A stretch of 41,101 bases of DNA. Origin: Sphingomonadales bacterium (GTDB lineage Bacteria > Pseudomonadota > Alphaproteobacteria > Sphingomonadales > Sphingomonadaceae). Location: the NCBI GenBank assembly GCA_025351405.1, contig JANXVZ010000028.1:1-41101 (forward strand), written 5' to 3'. The position numbers and the translations under genes are program-made. This document shows positions 26,058-34,674 of the stretch, piece after piece. The number at the start of each line of letters is the position of its first letter. The stretch's first letter is position 1. The notes beneath the pieces were generated by a model. The model saw nothing but the letters and a program-made list of their open reading frames with translations. It did not search any database and was not told where the DNA came from.

Positions 26058-26091
26058 ATGGCGTCCAGCGGAATTAACCGCTGAACGCCAT
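26058..26091 (-). terminator. Strong hairpin between glycine-zipper gene and dps
   Basis: ATGGCGT-C-CAGCGG (26058-26071) pairs with CCGCTG-A-ACGCCAT (26078-26091) around the loop AATTAA: 13 pairs with a single internal mismatch. It lies 22 bases past the glycine-zipper gene's stop on the minus strand and ahead of dps. No clean T-run follows, but the stem is the strongest seen in the window; it is probably a terminator or a transcript 3'-end stabiliser. Confidence 0.6.
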
Positions 26092-26112
26092 CGCCTGCAT
26101 CACTGACCGGGT

Positions 26113-26820
26113 TTAGCGGCAGGTGATCCGGTTGTTGTTGCTGTTGCGGTCGATGGAGTTGCCGAGCAGGGCACCCAGAACGCCGCCGCCGATTGTGCCG
26201 ACGGCCTTCGACCCGCCTGGTGCAATGACGTTGCCGAGCACACCGCCGCCGAGCGCACCGATGATCAAGCCGGTGGTGCCATCGTTGCGACGGCAATAGT
26301 AACGGTTGTCCTGGCCACGATAGATCCGGTCATTCGGGCCAAGTACGCGGGCCTGATAGTTCCCGCCGCTACGGTAGTAGTTGTTGGCGTAATAGCCGTT
26401 GTAGCGCGGATCGGGACGATTCCAGTTGTAGCGGTTACCGCGGCGCCAATCGGCGGCATCGCGCTGGTATTCATGCTTGGCATCCTGCACGTCGCGGCGT
26501 TCGTTGCGGATGTCGTTGCGGGTGCCATAACGCTGGGCATCCTGGAATTCACGCTGCTGCTGGGCAATGTCGCGCTGGTCACGGTGAAGCTCGCCGCGCC
26601 CGCCATTGGCATTCTGCCAGGCGGCCCGGCGCTGTTCCTCGTCACGACGGTCGCCATCGCGGCGGTCACCATCGCGGTGATCACCATCCTGCTGCGAATA
26701 GTTCCCGCGCGGGTCGCCGTTCGGATAGCCGTTGTTATAGGGGTTGCTGTTCTGGGCCAGCGCCGGAGCGCCGATCCCGGCCAGCGCCATCGCTGCCATC
26801 GGCATGATCATGAAGCGCAT
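26113..26820 (-). CDS. Secreted glycine-zipper protein with charged repeat
   Basis: 235 residues from the ATG at 26820, with AGAAGGA well placed upstream. A Sec signal peptide (cleavage near PALAQ) is followed by an Asn/Tyr/Gly-rich stretch, tandem DGDRRDG-type repeats (about residues 45-60), a Gln/Arg-rich helical region, and a C-terminal glycine-zipper 2TM-like domain (LIIGALGGGVLGNVIAPGG, TIGGGVLGALLGNSID). The last residues TCR and an earlier YYCRR give two cysteines that may pair. Such proteins are common in the sphingomonad envelope; function unknown. It is divergent from the YncE-like gene. Confidence 0.8.
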   Translation of the reverse strand: MRFMIMPMAAMALAGIGAPALAQNSNPYNNGYPNGDPRGNYSQQDGDHRDGDRRDGDRRDEEQRRAAWQNANGGRGELHRDQRDIAQQQREFQDAQRYGTRNDIRNERRDVQDAKHEYQRDAADWRRGNRYNWNRPDPRYNGYYANNYYRSGGNYQARVLGPNDRIYRGQDNRYYCRRNDGTTGLIIGALGGGVLGNVIAPGGSKAVGTIGGGVLGALLGNSIDRNSNNNRITCR

Positions 26821-27048
26821 CTTGAACGTCCTTCTCTTGTGTAAGCGAAGCACTCAATGCGCGAGTCGGGCTGGGCGTTCCCTGAACGCGCTCCTCATCG
26901 GAGGTTAATCGCGGCAACGCCGGCCGATCGAGGGCGCCGGCCCGATTGCAAAACTGGCCAATGGCGTTACCCGGCTTTTCGCGGCACTGTGATCGGCAGG
27001 AGCCAACTCTGGTCATCAACCCATTATTTCGGCAAGGATGTTTCCGCC

Positions 27049-28029
27049 ATGAACGCACCCATTGTTGCAATTCTCGCCGCAGTGATGGCCGCCGCGCCGC
27101 CTGCCGTGCCAATGGCGGTGACCGCGCGTATCGCCGGCGCCGATGGCGGCTGGGACTATGCCAGCGTCGATACCGCGGGCCACCGGTTGCTGGTGGCTCG
27201 CAGTGACGGTGTGATGACGGTGGACCTTGGCAGCCGCCGCGTGACGGCACAGTTCGTACCGGGCCAACGCGTCCATGCCGCCTTTGTCATACCAGGCAGC
27301 GGTCTTGGCGTGAGCACGAATGGCGAGACCAATACCGCGACGATTTTCGAGGCAGCCACGGGGGTGATCAAGGCGACGGTGGCTACCGGCGCCAAGCCCG
27401 ATGCGGCGGTCTATGATGCTGGAACCCGCACGGTCTGGACGATGAACGGCAAGGATGGAACTGCGACGATCATCGACCCGGCGGCCGGCAAAGCGGTCGG
27501 CAGCGTCAGCATCGGCGGGGCGCTGGAGTTCGCCGTCGTCGACGGCCACGGTCATCTGTTTGTCAATGTGGAGGACAGGGCGGAAATCGCCATGATCGAT
27601 ATCGCCGCCCGCAAGGTTTCGCGACGCACACCGCTACCGGGCTGCGAGGAACCGAGCGGTCTCGCGCTGACGTCGAGGGGCGTGCTGATAGCCGCCTGCG
27701 CCAATGGCGTCGCAAAGACGGTCGATGCGGCGTCCGGCAAGCTGGGGGACGATCTCGTCATCGGCCGCAATCCCGATGCCGTCCTGTTCGATGCGGCACG
27801 CGCCCGGGCCTATATTCCATCGGGCGGCGACGGTACGTTATCGATCATCGACACAGCCGGCAGCCCGCGTGTCATCGGCAAGGTCGCCACCCAGCGCGGC
27901 GCCCGCACCGGTGCCGTCGACCCCGCGACCGGTGCAATTTACCTGCCCGTCGCCCGCTATGCCGATGGCGGTGCCGGTCGACCCAAAGCGGTCCCTGGAT
28001 CGTTCGAGGTGCTTGTCGTCTCCAGATAG
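27049..28029 (+). CDS. YncE-like secreted beta-propeller protein
   Basis: 326 residues from the ATG at 27049, with AAGGA at 27034-27038. A short signal peptide (cleavage around PAVPMAV) precedes six to seven repeated blades, each with a pattern like TATIFEAATGVIKATVATGAKPDAAVYD or GTLSIIDTAGSPRVIGKV. This is the YVTN/YncE propeller fold found in periplasmic proteins of unknown ligand. A longer in-frame version starting at 26857 lacks signal character. No catalytic residues were recognised. Confidence 0.82.
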   Translation: MNAPIVAILAAVMAAAPPAVPMAVTARIAGADGGWDYASVDTAGHRLLVARSDGVMTVDLGSRRVTAQFVPGQRVHAAFVIPGSGLGVSTNGETNTATIFEAATGVIKATVATGAKPDAAVYDAGTRTVWTMNGKDGTATIIDPAAGKAVGSVSIGGALEFAVVDGHGHLFVNVEDRAEIAMIDIAARKVSRRTPLPGCEEPSGLALTSRGVLIAACANGVAKTVDAASGKLGDDLVIGRNPDAVLFDAARARAYIPSGGDGTLSIIDTAGSPRVIGKVATQRGARTGAVDPATGAIYLPVARYADGGAGRPKAVPGSFEVLVVSR

Positions 28030-28069
28030 AAGCCACCCGGGCGGCAGATCGCCAGACCGCGCAACGGCA

Positions 28070-29149
28070 TCATCGCCCGCGCGCGAGCTCTGCGGAAAGC
28101 GATTGGCTGACTTGCGCAAAGCCCTTGCTGAGCTCGGCTTCGAATGTCGCCTCGTCGGTGTGGAGGTCGTAGGAGGATCGGTTGCCATAATGCATCGCGC
28201 CGATCATGCCGCCACCAGCGCCGAAGGCACCAAGGAAGCGCGAGGCGACGATGGCGGCGTTGCCGGCGGTCTGCATCGCGTGGTTCGCGGCGCTGGTGGT
28301 GCTCACCAGATCGCCAAGTTTTCCGGTCACCACCGGCTGGCCCAACGCGACGCGGCCATAGGGGCTGGCGCCGTCGGCGGGAACGATGACGACACGATTA
28401 TAGAGCGGCACGAAGGTCATTGCCGCGTCGGTCTTGCCCGAACCCTTGGTCATCCAGAAGTCGCGGTCGATATGCGCCTGCCCGCCTAGCAGCGTGATAC
28501 GGACATTGAGCAGTGCTGCGCCCAGCGATTTCGCCACCTGGCGCTGCTTGGCATAGTCCAGCATGACAAAGCCGGCGCCAAAGCTGCTGCCCCAGCCGAT
28601 ATAGGGATCGCGCACCGCCTTCTTCTTGCCGAACACCTGGAATTCGACCGGCCGCGGGATGATGAAACCTTCGTCGACCATATAGATCGGCAGGCCGTTG
28701 GCGGTCACATAGTGATTGTGTCCCGATGCAGTCTTTTCAAGGCGCGAGACGCCGGGCTTTTCTTTCGCAAATTCAGCATTCGCGGCAAGCTCGGCCTGCG
28801 GCACGACGGTGTAGCCTTTCGCTGCAAGATCGGCCGCGAATTGTGCATACATGCTGTCGACAAGTGCATTGTAGCGCGCCGGGTCGGTGCCGACGAGATT
28901 GACGATGATGTCGGTCGGCGCGCCGGTCACCAGCTCCAGCCCGCCGATGTCGGCCGAAGCCTCCACCCGGTCGAGGATGTCGACGGTGAAGGCGCCGATG
29001 GCAACGCGGCCAAGGCCATGCAAAGCCCCGGGATTCTCGGTCGTCACCGGCGGCAACGCTTCAGGTGCGGATTTGGCCTGCACAGGCATGGTGGCGCTCC
29101 CGAGCAACAGCAAAACTGCAGTGCTCGCAATGGTGTTGATCTGCCGCAT
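28070..29149 (-). CDS. Unrecognised secreted protein
   Basis: 359 residues from the ATG at 29149 with GGGGG upstream. The signal peptide runs to about PVQAKSA. Mature sequence features: GLGRVAIGAFTVDILDRV near the start, a possible alpha/beta region (YNALVDSMYAQFAADLAAKGYTVVPQAEL), a glycine-rich IGWGSSFGAGFVML, LNVRITLLGG, and a helical hydrophobic part near AIVASRFLGAFGAGGGMIGA. The opening resembles CsgG-like periplasmic domains in a general way, but no family is claimed. The upstream 390 bp is AT-rich and holds a palindrome shared with the two-component promoter to the right, so this gene may belong to that regulon. Confidence 0.7.
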   Translation of the reverse strand: MRQINTIASTAVLLLLGSATMPVQAKSAPEALPPVTTENPGALHGLGRVAIGAFTVDILDRVEASADIGGLELVTGAPTDIIVNLVGTDPARYNALVDSMYAQFAADLAAKGYTVVPQAELAANAEFAKEKPGVSRLEKTASGHNHYVTANGLPIYMVDEGFIIPRPVEFQVFGKKKAVRDPYIGWGSSFGAGFVMLDYAKQRQVAKSLGAALLNVRITLLGGQAHIDRDFWMTKGSGKTDAAMTFVPLYNRVVIVPADGASPYGRVALGQPVVTGKLGDLVSTTSAANHAMQTAGNAAIVASRFLGAFGAGGGMIGAMHYGNRSSYDLHTDEATFEAELSKGFAQVSQSLSAELARGR

Positions 29150-29537
29150 CGAATACCCCCGTTCAAACAATCAGATTTTCGGCGCTGGCGATGGCGATCC
29201 GCGCTGGCGATGGCAATCCGCGCTGCCGGTCATTTCCGCCCCGCGTGGAACGACGCAGCACGACACCGGTCCAGGCCATGCTGATCATCAGGACCGCCCA
29301 TATGGCAGTCTCCATTATCGCGGCGGCGCTGTTACTGGTACCAAGCAAGACTGTCTCCCGTATTCGCTCCACGACTGGAGCAAGACATAGCCGGAGACGT
29401 CGCTGTTGCAATGGCACTAATTACCGTGACAGCAAATGTAATTTTCACGGCATGTCATGGATATTACAGCACAGTGGATCGCTACATATTACAAAGATTG
29501 TAACGTGACATTGTACCTTGATCTATAGTGCGGCGGG
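29150..29537. other. AT-rich upstream region with palindrome and possible small ORF
   Basis: This 388-bp region between the CHAT gene stop and the start of the unrecognised secreted protein contrasts with its GC-rich surroundings, especially 29420-29525. It holds the repeat ATATTACA at 29461-29468 and 29486-29493, the perfect palindrome at 29489-29503, and TGTAAT/ATTACA arms farther left. A minus-strand reading frame (29163-29417, GTG start) would encode 84 residues with one membrane helix (METAIWAVLMISMAWTGVVL); it ends 13 bases before the downstream ATG but has no visible ribosome-binding site, so it is not called as a gene. Confidence 0.5.
29489..29503. promoter_or_regulatory. Perfect palindrome TTACAA-AGA-TTGTAA, candidate operator
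   Basis: Six-base inverted arms with a 3-bp spacer, in an AT-rich stretch, about 340 bp upstream of the secreted-protein ATG and about 72 bp upstream of a possible small ORF. A near-identical site, TTACAA-TGC-TTGTCA, lies in the CHAT/response-regulator promoter. The spacing suits a dimeric regulator; an OmpR-type factor is one possibility. Confidence 0.5.
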
Positions 29538-32450
29538 TCAGCGCTCGAGCAGCGTGAACGATGCCCATGCCGAAGGGTTAGCGGCGTCCGGGTGGGCACG
29601 ATCGGCGATCATCGCCAGTTCGGCCCGTTGCAGCGCTCGCGCTTTCGACACATGCCGGCTGGCCGCCAGCGTCGCCACCGTCAGCCGCGCCGCGAAATCG
29701 TCGCGCACCGGCCACATCGAAACCAGGAGTGACCGGCTGCCGGCCTGGAAAAAGGCGCGCGCCAGCCCGGAATAGGTCGGTGCCGCGCCATTGCCCGCCC
29801 CGGCGCTGTCGCAGCCCGAAAGGATCACCCAATCGGCATCGAGCCGCAGGGCGGAGGCTTCCGACGCCGTCAGCATCCCATCATCGAGCGGCGTCGCACT
29901 ATGCGGCGGCGTGAGCACCAACGCCGGCTCCGGAAATGCGGTCTCGCCGCCGACAATGCCATGCGTGGCAAAGGCGATAACCCGATAGCCGGACAAATCG
30001 GTGGCCTTGACCCGGGTTTCACTGGCATCGTCGCCCAGCAACAGCAGTTTCTCGGCAGGTTGCAGCGCCGAACCGATGGCACGCAATTCCGCCGCTGCAC
30101 CCGGCAACGACGGGAGCGCGCGCAGGGTCGCAGGGTCGGCAACACCGCCGCGCAGCAGCCGCGCCTTGCCAGCTGCCGAACCCGGCTCTGCGGGTGCCAG
30201 CGACGGCGCGCCGATTCCGGCAAAACTGACCCTGTGCAGCGTGATGTCCTGCGGCTCGGCGGGGGCCCTTGTCAGCATCGCTGCGACCTCGATGCTGTGC
30301 TGCCGGATCAGCCACGGCGCACTGGCAAAATCCGCTGGTGCCAGAGTTTCTCGCCGGGGTGCCGACGTCAGCAACATTCCGAGTGGCAGCCGCGACAGCG
30401 CACCGCCGCCATAAAGGCTCAGGTCGGCATGGGGCGGCAGCACGGCACGCAAGCCCACGGGCAGAAGTGCCTGGTAAAGCGCATACGCCGGGGCTGCGGG
30501 GAAAGCGGTGGCCCGCTCCGCACTCGTATCGGTCGCAGCACGCAGGCTATCGACCGCCGCGGCCACCGCGGCACTGGTCATGGCGCCTTGCTGCCAATGC
30601 AGTCCGGTCCGCGTCACCACGATCGACAACAGTCCGTCATCGAGGCTGAGGGGCAGGAGCAGTGCCTGTTCGGCACCAAGGCCGTTCATGGCTTCGGCAA
30701 GGCTGACCGGCACGGGCCGGCTGAGGGTGCGATAACGGGGAAAGCGCCGATCGAGGTCAGCACGCGCTGCGCTGTTGGCAGCGTCAAGTCCGGCGATGGC
30801 GGCATCCAGCCGCGCTGTTTCCGCAGCGGATTTGCCCAACGCGAATGAGCGTTCCCGATCGAGCCCGGCGCGGCGCACGATGCCGTCCTGGACGGTGCGC
30901 GCGAGCACGGCGATCGCTGGATCACCGGCAGCCGTGCGCGCTGCAACCGCACTGTTGGTAATCGCCAGTTCCGACAGATTGGCGAGTTGCACCCCCCGGA
31001 ACCCAGCCTCTACATCGCCTGCCGCCAGCGCGATTGCGGCATAACGCGCAAAGCTATGGGCATAGGCGGGTGCCAGGTTGATCAATTCGCCGCGCGGTGC
31101 CGCGCTATCGAGCAATGCCGCCTCGATCGCATCGGCGGCGGGTCTTGCCACCGCAAGGCCTTCGGCAGCCCGTCCAAGACGCACGAGTATAAGACCGCGA
31201 AGGATCTCGGCATCGGCACGCTGCGGATGCGCCGCCGGCAATCCGGCAAATCCAGCCACCGCCGCTTCGATCAGGGGCAGCGCCGACGCCGCCTGCCCCG
31301 CATCGATCCGCCCCAGCGCGCTGCCCGCAAGCGCGCGCGCCTCGATAATCTCGTCGCCCTTCAATCGCTTGGTCAAAAGCGCAAGCGCCTGTGCCGTGCG
31401 AGCGTCGGCTGCCGCATCGTCACCGCGCCCCCGAGCCATGACGGCGGCATCGAGCAGCATCGTCGCAGGCGTACGCGGCGCGACGGTATCGCCCGCAGCG
31501 CGATAAACATCGACGGCCGCCAGCAACACCGCCTCTGCTTCGGCAGGATGCCCCTGTCCGGCAAGACTGATCGACAGTGTCCGCATTGCCCCGGCCGTGT
31601 CGATATGGCCCTTTCCACGATATTTTACATCGATGTCGAGCGCACGCCGGGCAACGGTTTCGGCCTCGCCAAAGCGTCCGGCGGCGTTGAGCGCGGCAGC
31701 GAGGTTGGACAGCGTGACGCCCACGCCGCGATGCTGTGCCGGCAGATATTTTTCGGCCAGCGCCGCGGAAACGCGCGACGCCGCTAGCGCCTCCTCGACG
31801 CGGCCCGCAGACGTCAGTGCGCTGGCCAGCGCATTATGGTTGGCGATCCATGATGCCCGGTTTTCGTCATTGGGGCGCATAATCGACAGCCCGGCGCGCA
31901 TCTGGTCGATGCCATAGGCCAGCCGGCCCTGGCGGATGGCATTATACGCGATCGAGCAACGGGTTTCGCCCACATCACTATGGTTGGGTCCGAGCAGCTT
32001 CGTCTGCATGACCAGCACCTGGTCGAGCTCACGCGCCGCCGTGTCCCGATCGCCGCCCTCTCCCGCCACCCCGGCCTTTTCCATGCGCATCTTGATTGCC
32101 ATGTCGCCGCCGCCCATTCCGGCCTTTTCGAGCATGGCGATGCCATCCTGAAGAGCCGCAAGCGCACCGGGCTGGTTCTGGCGGTGCGACCAGGCCACCG
32201 CCAGCATCATCTGCAACTGCACCTTGTCCGCGACCGTGGCGGTCCGGTCGGTCCGGCTCTCGGCGATCAACGCCGTCACGGCGTTGAAATCGGCCATGGC
32301 ATCGGGGTCGGTCTCGGCATGTTCGCGGGTGGCGACACGTTCGTGCAGCGTAGGTGGCGCCGCGTATGCCGGAACAGCCAGCATCAGCAGCGCCGATGCA
32401 GCGACGCCGCCACGCCAATCATACCCAAAGCCCCGTGTTGCCACCCTCAC
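29538..32450 (-). CDS. Secreted TPR-CHAT (caspase-like) protein
   Basis: 970 residues. A GTG at 32450 (or GTG at 32444, better spaced from AAGGG) begins a signal peptide (ASALLMLAVPAYAAPP), so the protein is exported. Residues about 60-500 are helical tetratricopeptide-like repeats (for example VGVTLSNLAAALNAAGRFGEAETVARRALDID). The C-terminal 350 residues form a CHAT domain, a caspase-related cysteine protease fold, with catalytic H830 in FATHG and C880 in LSGCDSAG. SMWPVRDDFAARL is another CHAT block. The dyad is intact, so proteolytic activity is plausible. It is divergent from an OmpR-type two-component operon with a 173-bp shared promoter. Substrate unknown; TPRs probably select it. Confidence 0.9.
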   Translation of the reverse strand: MRVATRGFGYDWRGGVAASALLMLAVPAYAAPPTLHERVATREHAETDPDAMADFNAVTALIAESRTDRTATVADKVQLQMMLAVAWSHRQNQPGALAALQDGIAMLEKAGMGGGDMAIKMRMEKAGVAGEGGDRDTAARELDQVLVMQTKLLGPNHSDVGETRCSIAYNAIRQGRLAYGIDQMRAGLSIMRPNDENRASWIANHNALASALTSAGRVEEALAASRVSAALAEKYLPAQHRGVGVTLSNLAAALNAAGRFGEAETVARRALDIDVKYRGKGHIDTAGAMRTLSISLAGQGHPAEAEAVLLAAVDVYRAAGDTVAPRTPATMLLDAAVMARGRGDDAAADARTAQALALLTKRLKGDEIIEARALAGSALGRIDAGQAASALPLIEAAVAGFAGLPAAHPQRADAEILRGLILVRLGRAAEGLAVARPAADAIEAALLDSAAPRGELINLAPAYAHSFARYAAIALAAGDVEAGFRGVQLANLSELAITNSAVAARTAAGDPAIAVLARTVQDGIVRRAGLDRERSFALGKSAAETARLDAAIAGLDAANSAARADLDRRFPRYRTLSRPVPVSLAEAMNGLGAEQALLLPLSLDDGLLSIVVTRTGLHWQQGAMTSAAVAAAVDSLRAATDTSAERATAFPAAPAYALYQALLPVGLRAVLPPHADLSLYGGGALSRLPLGMLLTSAPRRETLAPADFASAPWLIRQHSIEVAAMLTRAPAEPQDITLHRVSFAGIGAPSLAPAEPGSAAGKARLLRGGVADPATLRALPSLPGAAAELRAIGSALQPAEKLLLLGDDASETRVKATDLSGYRVIAFATHGIVGGETAFPEPALVLTPPHSATPLDDGMLTASEASALRLDADWVILSGCDSAGAGNGAAPTYSGLARAFFQAGSRSLLVSMWPVRDDFAARLTVATLAASRHVSKARALQRAELAMIADRAHPDAANPSAWASFTLLER

Positions 32451-32623
32451 GACCCTTCATATTTCGTTTACGCTGGCGCAATCGCGCGCTGGCTGCAATG
32501 ATCAGTCGATTAAATCTGTGTCAGCTGCGTCGATGCCTGCAACATTTCCTTACAATGCTTGTCACTGGCCAAGGCATCGTCATCTTGCGATGTCGGGTGC
32601 CAAGCTGCGCCAGAAAGGCGGCC
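32451..32623. promoter_or_regulatory. Divergent promoter of CHAT gene and two-component operon
   Basis: 173 bp between the minus-strand CHAT start and the plus-strand response-regulator start. It contains TTACAA-TGC-TTGTCA at 32550-32564, a one-mismatch version of the palindrome at 29489-29503; both are followed by C (TTGT[A/C]AC). The site lies 60 bp upstream of the regulator start, a typical operator position. This suggests autoregulation and control of the CHAT gene; no consensus sigma-70 pair was clear. Confidence 0.5.
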
Positions 32624-33298
32624 GTGCAAATCCTGCTTATCGAAGACGACCCACAAACGGCAGACGCCATCATGGCGATCCTGCGCGCCGAAGCGATTGC
32701 CGTCGAATGGGCGGCAACGGGGGAACTCGGCCTGGGCCGCTGCGGCGACAATGCCTTTGATGTCATCATCATGGACTGGATGCTGCCCGGAATCAGTGGC
32801 ATCGATGCATTGGCAAGGCTGCGTAGCGCCGGCATCGAAAAGCCGGTGCTGATGCTATCGGCCCTTGGCCGTGCCGAACATCGCATCGAAGGGCTTGACG
32901 GTGGTGCCGACGACTATCTCACCAAGCCGTTCGAGCCTGCGGAGCTTGTCGCCCGCCTCCGCGCCCTGCATCGGCGCACCACCGTCCAGGCGCGCCAACC
33001 GGTTCTTATCCATGGCGATATCGAACTGCACGTCCGCGCCCGCACCGCACACCGTGCCGGCAAGCACCTGGGGCTTAGCCCCAAGGAGTTCGAACTGCTC
33101 AAATACCTGATGGAAAACGCGGGCGAGATCGTGACCCGCGAAATGCTGCTTCGCAATGTCTGGAAGCTCAATTTCGACCCGCAGACCAACGTCATCGACG
33201 TCAATCTGGTCCGTCTGCGCCGCAAGCTGGAAGACGGCTTTGCCTATTGCTGTCTCGAAACCGTGCGCGGTCGCGGTTACCGGTTGATGGCGCCCTGA
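32624..33298 (+). CDS. OmpR/PhoB-family response regulator (CHAT-linked)
   Basis: 224 residues from a GTG at 32624 with an AAAGG ribosome-binding site. The receiver domain has the acidic pocket EDD (residues 7-9... IEDDPQTAD), phospho-acceptor D51 in IIMDWMLPG, Ser in MLSALG and K in YLTKPFEP. The winged-helix DNA-binding domain reads LSPKEFELLKYLMENAGEIVTREMLLRNVW and VDVNLVRLRRKLE-type recognition region, ending VRGRGYRL. It should bind direct or inverted repeats in promoters once phosphorylated by the kinase encoded immediately downstream. The stop TGA shares a base with the kinase ATG. An upstream GTG at 32597 is an alternative start. Confidence 0.93.
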   Translation: MQILLIEDDPQTADAIMAILRAEAIAVEWAATGELGLGRCGDNAFDVIIMDWMLPGISGIDALARLRSAGIEKPVLMLSALGRAEHRIEGLDGGADDYLTKPFEPAELVARLRALHRRTTVQARQPVLIHGDIELHVRARTAHRAGKHLGLSPKEFELLKYLMENAGEIVTREMLLRNVWKLNFDPQTNVIDVNLVRLRRKLEDGFAYCCLETVRGRGYRLMAP

Positions 33299-34674
33299 TG
33301 GCGCCGCGCCCATTTGCCAAACGTCCCGCTGCGGCCTCGATCGCCATTCGCCAGGCCTTGCTGTCGACACTGGTCACGTTGCTGGCCGTGATATTCCTGA
33401 CCATCGCCGCCAGTATCGCCATCGAACGCAGCATGCGGGCCGACATGCAGCAAACCATCGACACCGATATCGCCGGGCTTGCCGACATCATGGTTAACGG
33501 CGGCGAGGCTGAACTGGTCCTGCGCATTGCCGACCGCACCGCGCTGACGCCGGGCGCGGCGCCGCGCTCCTACTACGCACTTGCCAACCAAAAAGGCAGG
33601 CTGCTGGCAGGCAACCTTGAGGCATTGCCCAACCTCGATGCCGGTCGTTCGCAATCGGCGGAACGCCGGGTTGGTGGTGACCCCGTGCTGGTGCGCGCGA
33701 CACGTCTGCGCGGTGGGCTTACGCTCGTCGTCGGGCGATCGTTGCGCGGCATCCAGGCCTTGCAGCAGCGCCTGCAGCTGGACTTCCTGATCGTCGGGAT
33801 CATCGCCGTCGTGGCCACCCTCGTCGCCGGCTTTGCAGTCGCAGCGCGGCTTCGCGGCCGGGTCGAGGCATTGAGCAACACCTTCACCCGGTTCGAACGC
33901 GGCGATCTTGCGGCGCGCAGCGGTGCTGCGTCCGGTCATGACGAACTGGTGCAGCTTGCCGGGCACGTCGATACGCATCTGGACTGGATGGCGCGCCTGC
34001 TGTCCGCCCAGCGCGATATCAGCGACAACATCGCCCATGAATTGCGCACGCCGCTGGTGCATCTCGACACACGGTTGCTCAGCGTTATCGGCCACAATGG
34101 CGATCCTGCGGTCGCATCCGAACTCCATCTCGCCCGCAACGATATCCGGTCGATCGTGTCCCTGTTCGATGCGCTGCTCGACCTGGCTTTGGCCGAATCG
34201 GGCGGTCTCAACCCGAACACCATGTCCTTCGACCTGAGTGAACTCGCAGCCGACCTTGTCGAACTCTACGCCGCCAGCGCCGAGGAAGCCGGTCTCGATT
34301 TCAAGGCGCGCATTGCCCCGGGCATCACCATGCACGGCGAGGCTATGGCGGTAACGCGGCTGATCGCCAATCTGCTCGACAATGCCTTCAAATATGTGCC
34401 GCCGGGCTCAAGGGTCCGCCTGATCATCGCCGATGGGCCGCGTATCATCGTTGAAGACAATGGCGACGGAATCGCCGCCTCGGAGGTCGAACAGATTTTC
34501 CAGCGCTTTCGCCGGGCCGCCGCGCCTGGCACCGGGCATGGCCTTGGCCTGGCGCTGGTCAAGGTTATCGCCGCACGCCACGGCCTGGTCGCGCGGGTCG
34601 AAAACGCGCAGCCAGGCGCGCGCTTCATCGTCGAACCCCAGCATGGCAAGCGAGCAAAGGGCCTGATCGGATGA
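33298..34674 (+). CDS. Sensor histidine kinase (CHAT-linked)
   Basis: 458 residues. Two membrane helices (about residues 18-40 and 160-183) flank a periplasmic sensor of roughly 120 residues; a HAMP domain follows. The HisKA box is DNIAHELRTPLVHL with H247; the ATPase domain shows the N box LLDNAFKYV, G1 VEDNGDGI and G2 GTGHGLGLALVK. It should autophosphorylate in response to a periplasmic cue and pass phosphate to the regulator encoded upstream. Its stop overlaps the next gene by four bases, tying a secreted protein to the same transcript; that protein could modulate the sensor. Confidence 0.93.
   Translation: MAPRPFAKRPAAASIAIRQALLSTLVTLLAVIFLTIAASIAIERSMRADMQQTIDTDIAGLADIMVNGGEAELVLRIADRTALTPGAAPRSYYALANQKGRLLAGNLEALPNLDAGRSQSAERRVGGDPVLVRATRLRGGLTLVVGRSLRGIQALQQRLQLDFLIVGIIAVVATLVAGFAVAARLRGRVEALSNTFTRFERGDLAARSGAASGHDELVQLAGHVDTHLDWMARLLSAQRDISDNIAHELRTPLVHLDTRLLSVIGHNGDPAVASELHLARNDIRSIVSLFDALLDLALAESGGLNPNTMSFDLSELAADLVELYAASAEEAGLDFKARIAPGITMHGEAMAVTRLIANLLDNAFKYVPPGSRVRLIIADGPRIIVEDNGDGIAASEVEQIFQRFRRAAAPGTGHGLGLALVKVIAARHGLVARVENAQPGARFIVEPQHGKRAKGLIG

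Noticed and set aside
29163-29417. Possible 84-residue single-helix membrane protein on the minus strand
   Set aside because: It has a plausible helix and position but a GTG start without a ribosome-binding site. It is noted under the intergenic region and not called as a gene.
33277-34335. A 352-codon minus-strand frame opposite the CHAT-linked kinase
   Set aside because: It overlaps the kinase completely, has no recognisable domain and is explained by GC-rich codon use.
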